Assembly (NCBI GenBank): GCA_013694685.1
Contig: JACDBY010000236.1
Span: 1 to 13,468, forward strand
DNA: 13,468 nt
Reading direction: 5' to 3'
Source of the DNA: Actinomycetota bacterium
GTDB taxonomy: Bacteria; Actinomycetota; Thermoleophilia; Gaiellales; Gaiellaceae
In this document: piece after piece, positions 13,388 to 13,468 of the stretch
Layout: each line of letters starts with the position of its first letter
How positions within the stretch are numbered: the stretch's first letter is position 1
Made by a program: the position numbers and the translations under genes
Notes under the pieces: model-generated
Seen by the model: the letters and a program-made list of their open reading frames with translations, nothing else
What the model was told of the DNA's origin: nothing
Database searches by the model: none

Positions 13388-13468
13388 ACTCCTCCACCTC
13401 CCAGGTGCTGACCGTCTCGACGTCGAGCTCACCGACGCTTTCCACGAACCGCTCGAGCTCGAACCGCT
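13371..13468 (-). CDS. C-terminal end of an upstream operon gene
   Basis: The last 31 residues (RFELERFVES...VEEYAAHL) of a gene that begins beyond the window. It reads open to a TGA at 13371-13373 with good G/C third positions and overlaps the FAH gene start by 17 nt, so the two are co-transcribed. The tail is acidic and helical. The fragment is too short to assign a function. Confidence 0.6.
   Translation of the reverse strand, partial: RFELERFVESVGELDVETVSTWEVEEYAAHL

Overview
The window is very GC-rich, with a strong G/C bias at third codon positions, GTG/TTG starts and several apparently leaderless genes. This suggests a high-GC actinobacterium. The gene content and the abundant extragenic hairpins would fit the Thermoleophilia (Gaiellales/Solirubrobacterales), but that placement is inference.

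Left part (1-1273, minus strand): the 5' end of a sarcosine/dimethylglycine-dehydrogenase-like flavoprotein, then an SDR oxidoreductase with a hairpin just past its stop.

Region 1274-2281 has no credible gene and is the most interesting stretch. It holds three diverged tandem copies (A, B, C) of a roughly 100-nt element on the + strand. Each has the same promoter layout: a CGCA-N3-TGCG palindrome about 63 nt upstream, a -35, a -10, and the element exactly 36 nt after the first base of the -35. All three fold into the same rod-like RNA, with compensatory changes and a UUCG/GGAA tetraloop exchange. I read this as an undescribed small-RNA family. Several small hairpins follow before the next gene.

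Middle (2282-7527): an MFS transporter (+). Convergent to it is a minus-strand operon of a UPF0104/LPG-synthase-type membrane protein, a 69-aa protein and a roughly 95-aa protein with a late frameshift. Next comes a second minus-strand operon of a DHA2-like MFS transporter and a membrane-anchored 151-aa protein, then a divergent 155-aa membrane protein (+). Four of these genes carry TANNNT exactly 6 nt before the start codon, the signature of leaderless transcription.

Right part (7659-13468, minus strand): a catabolic operon in the order partial gene, FAH-family enzyme, extradiol (VOC) dioxygenase, acetoacetate-decarboxylase-like protein, aldehyde dehydrogenase, group II PLP decarboxylase. 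Together they resemble an aromatic meta-cleavage pathway of the homoprotocatechuate type, possibly fed by an aromatic amino acid or amine. A 103-bp element with 23-bp inverted ends and a 6-bp flanking direct repeat sits between the decarboxylase-like gene and the aldehyde dehydrogenase gene.
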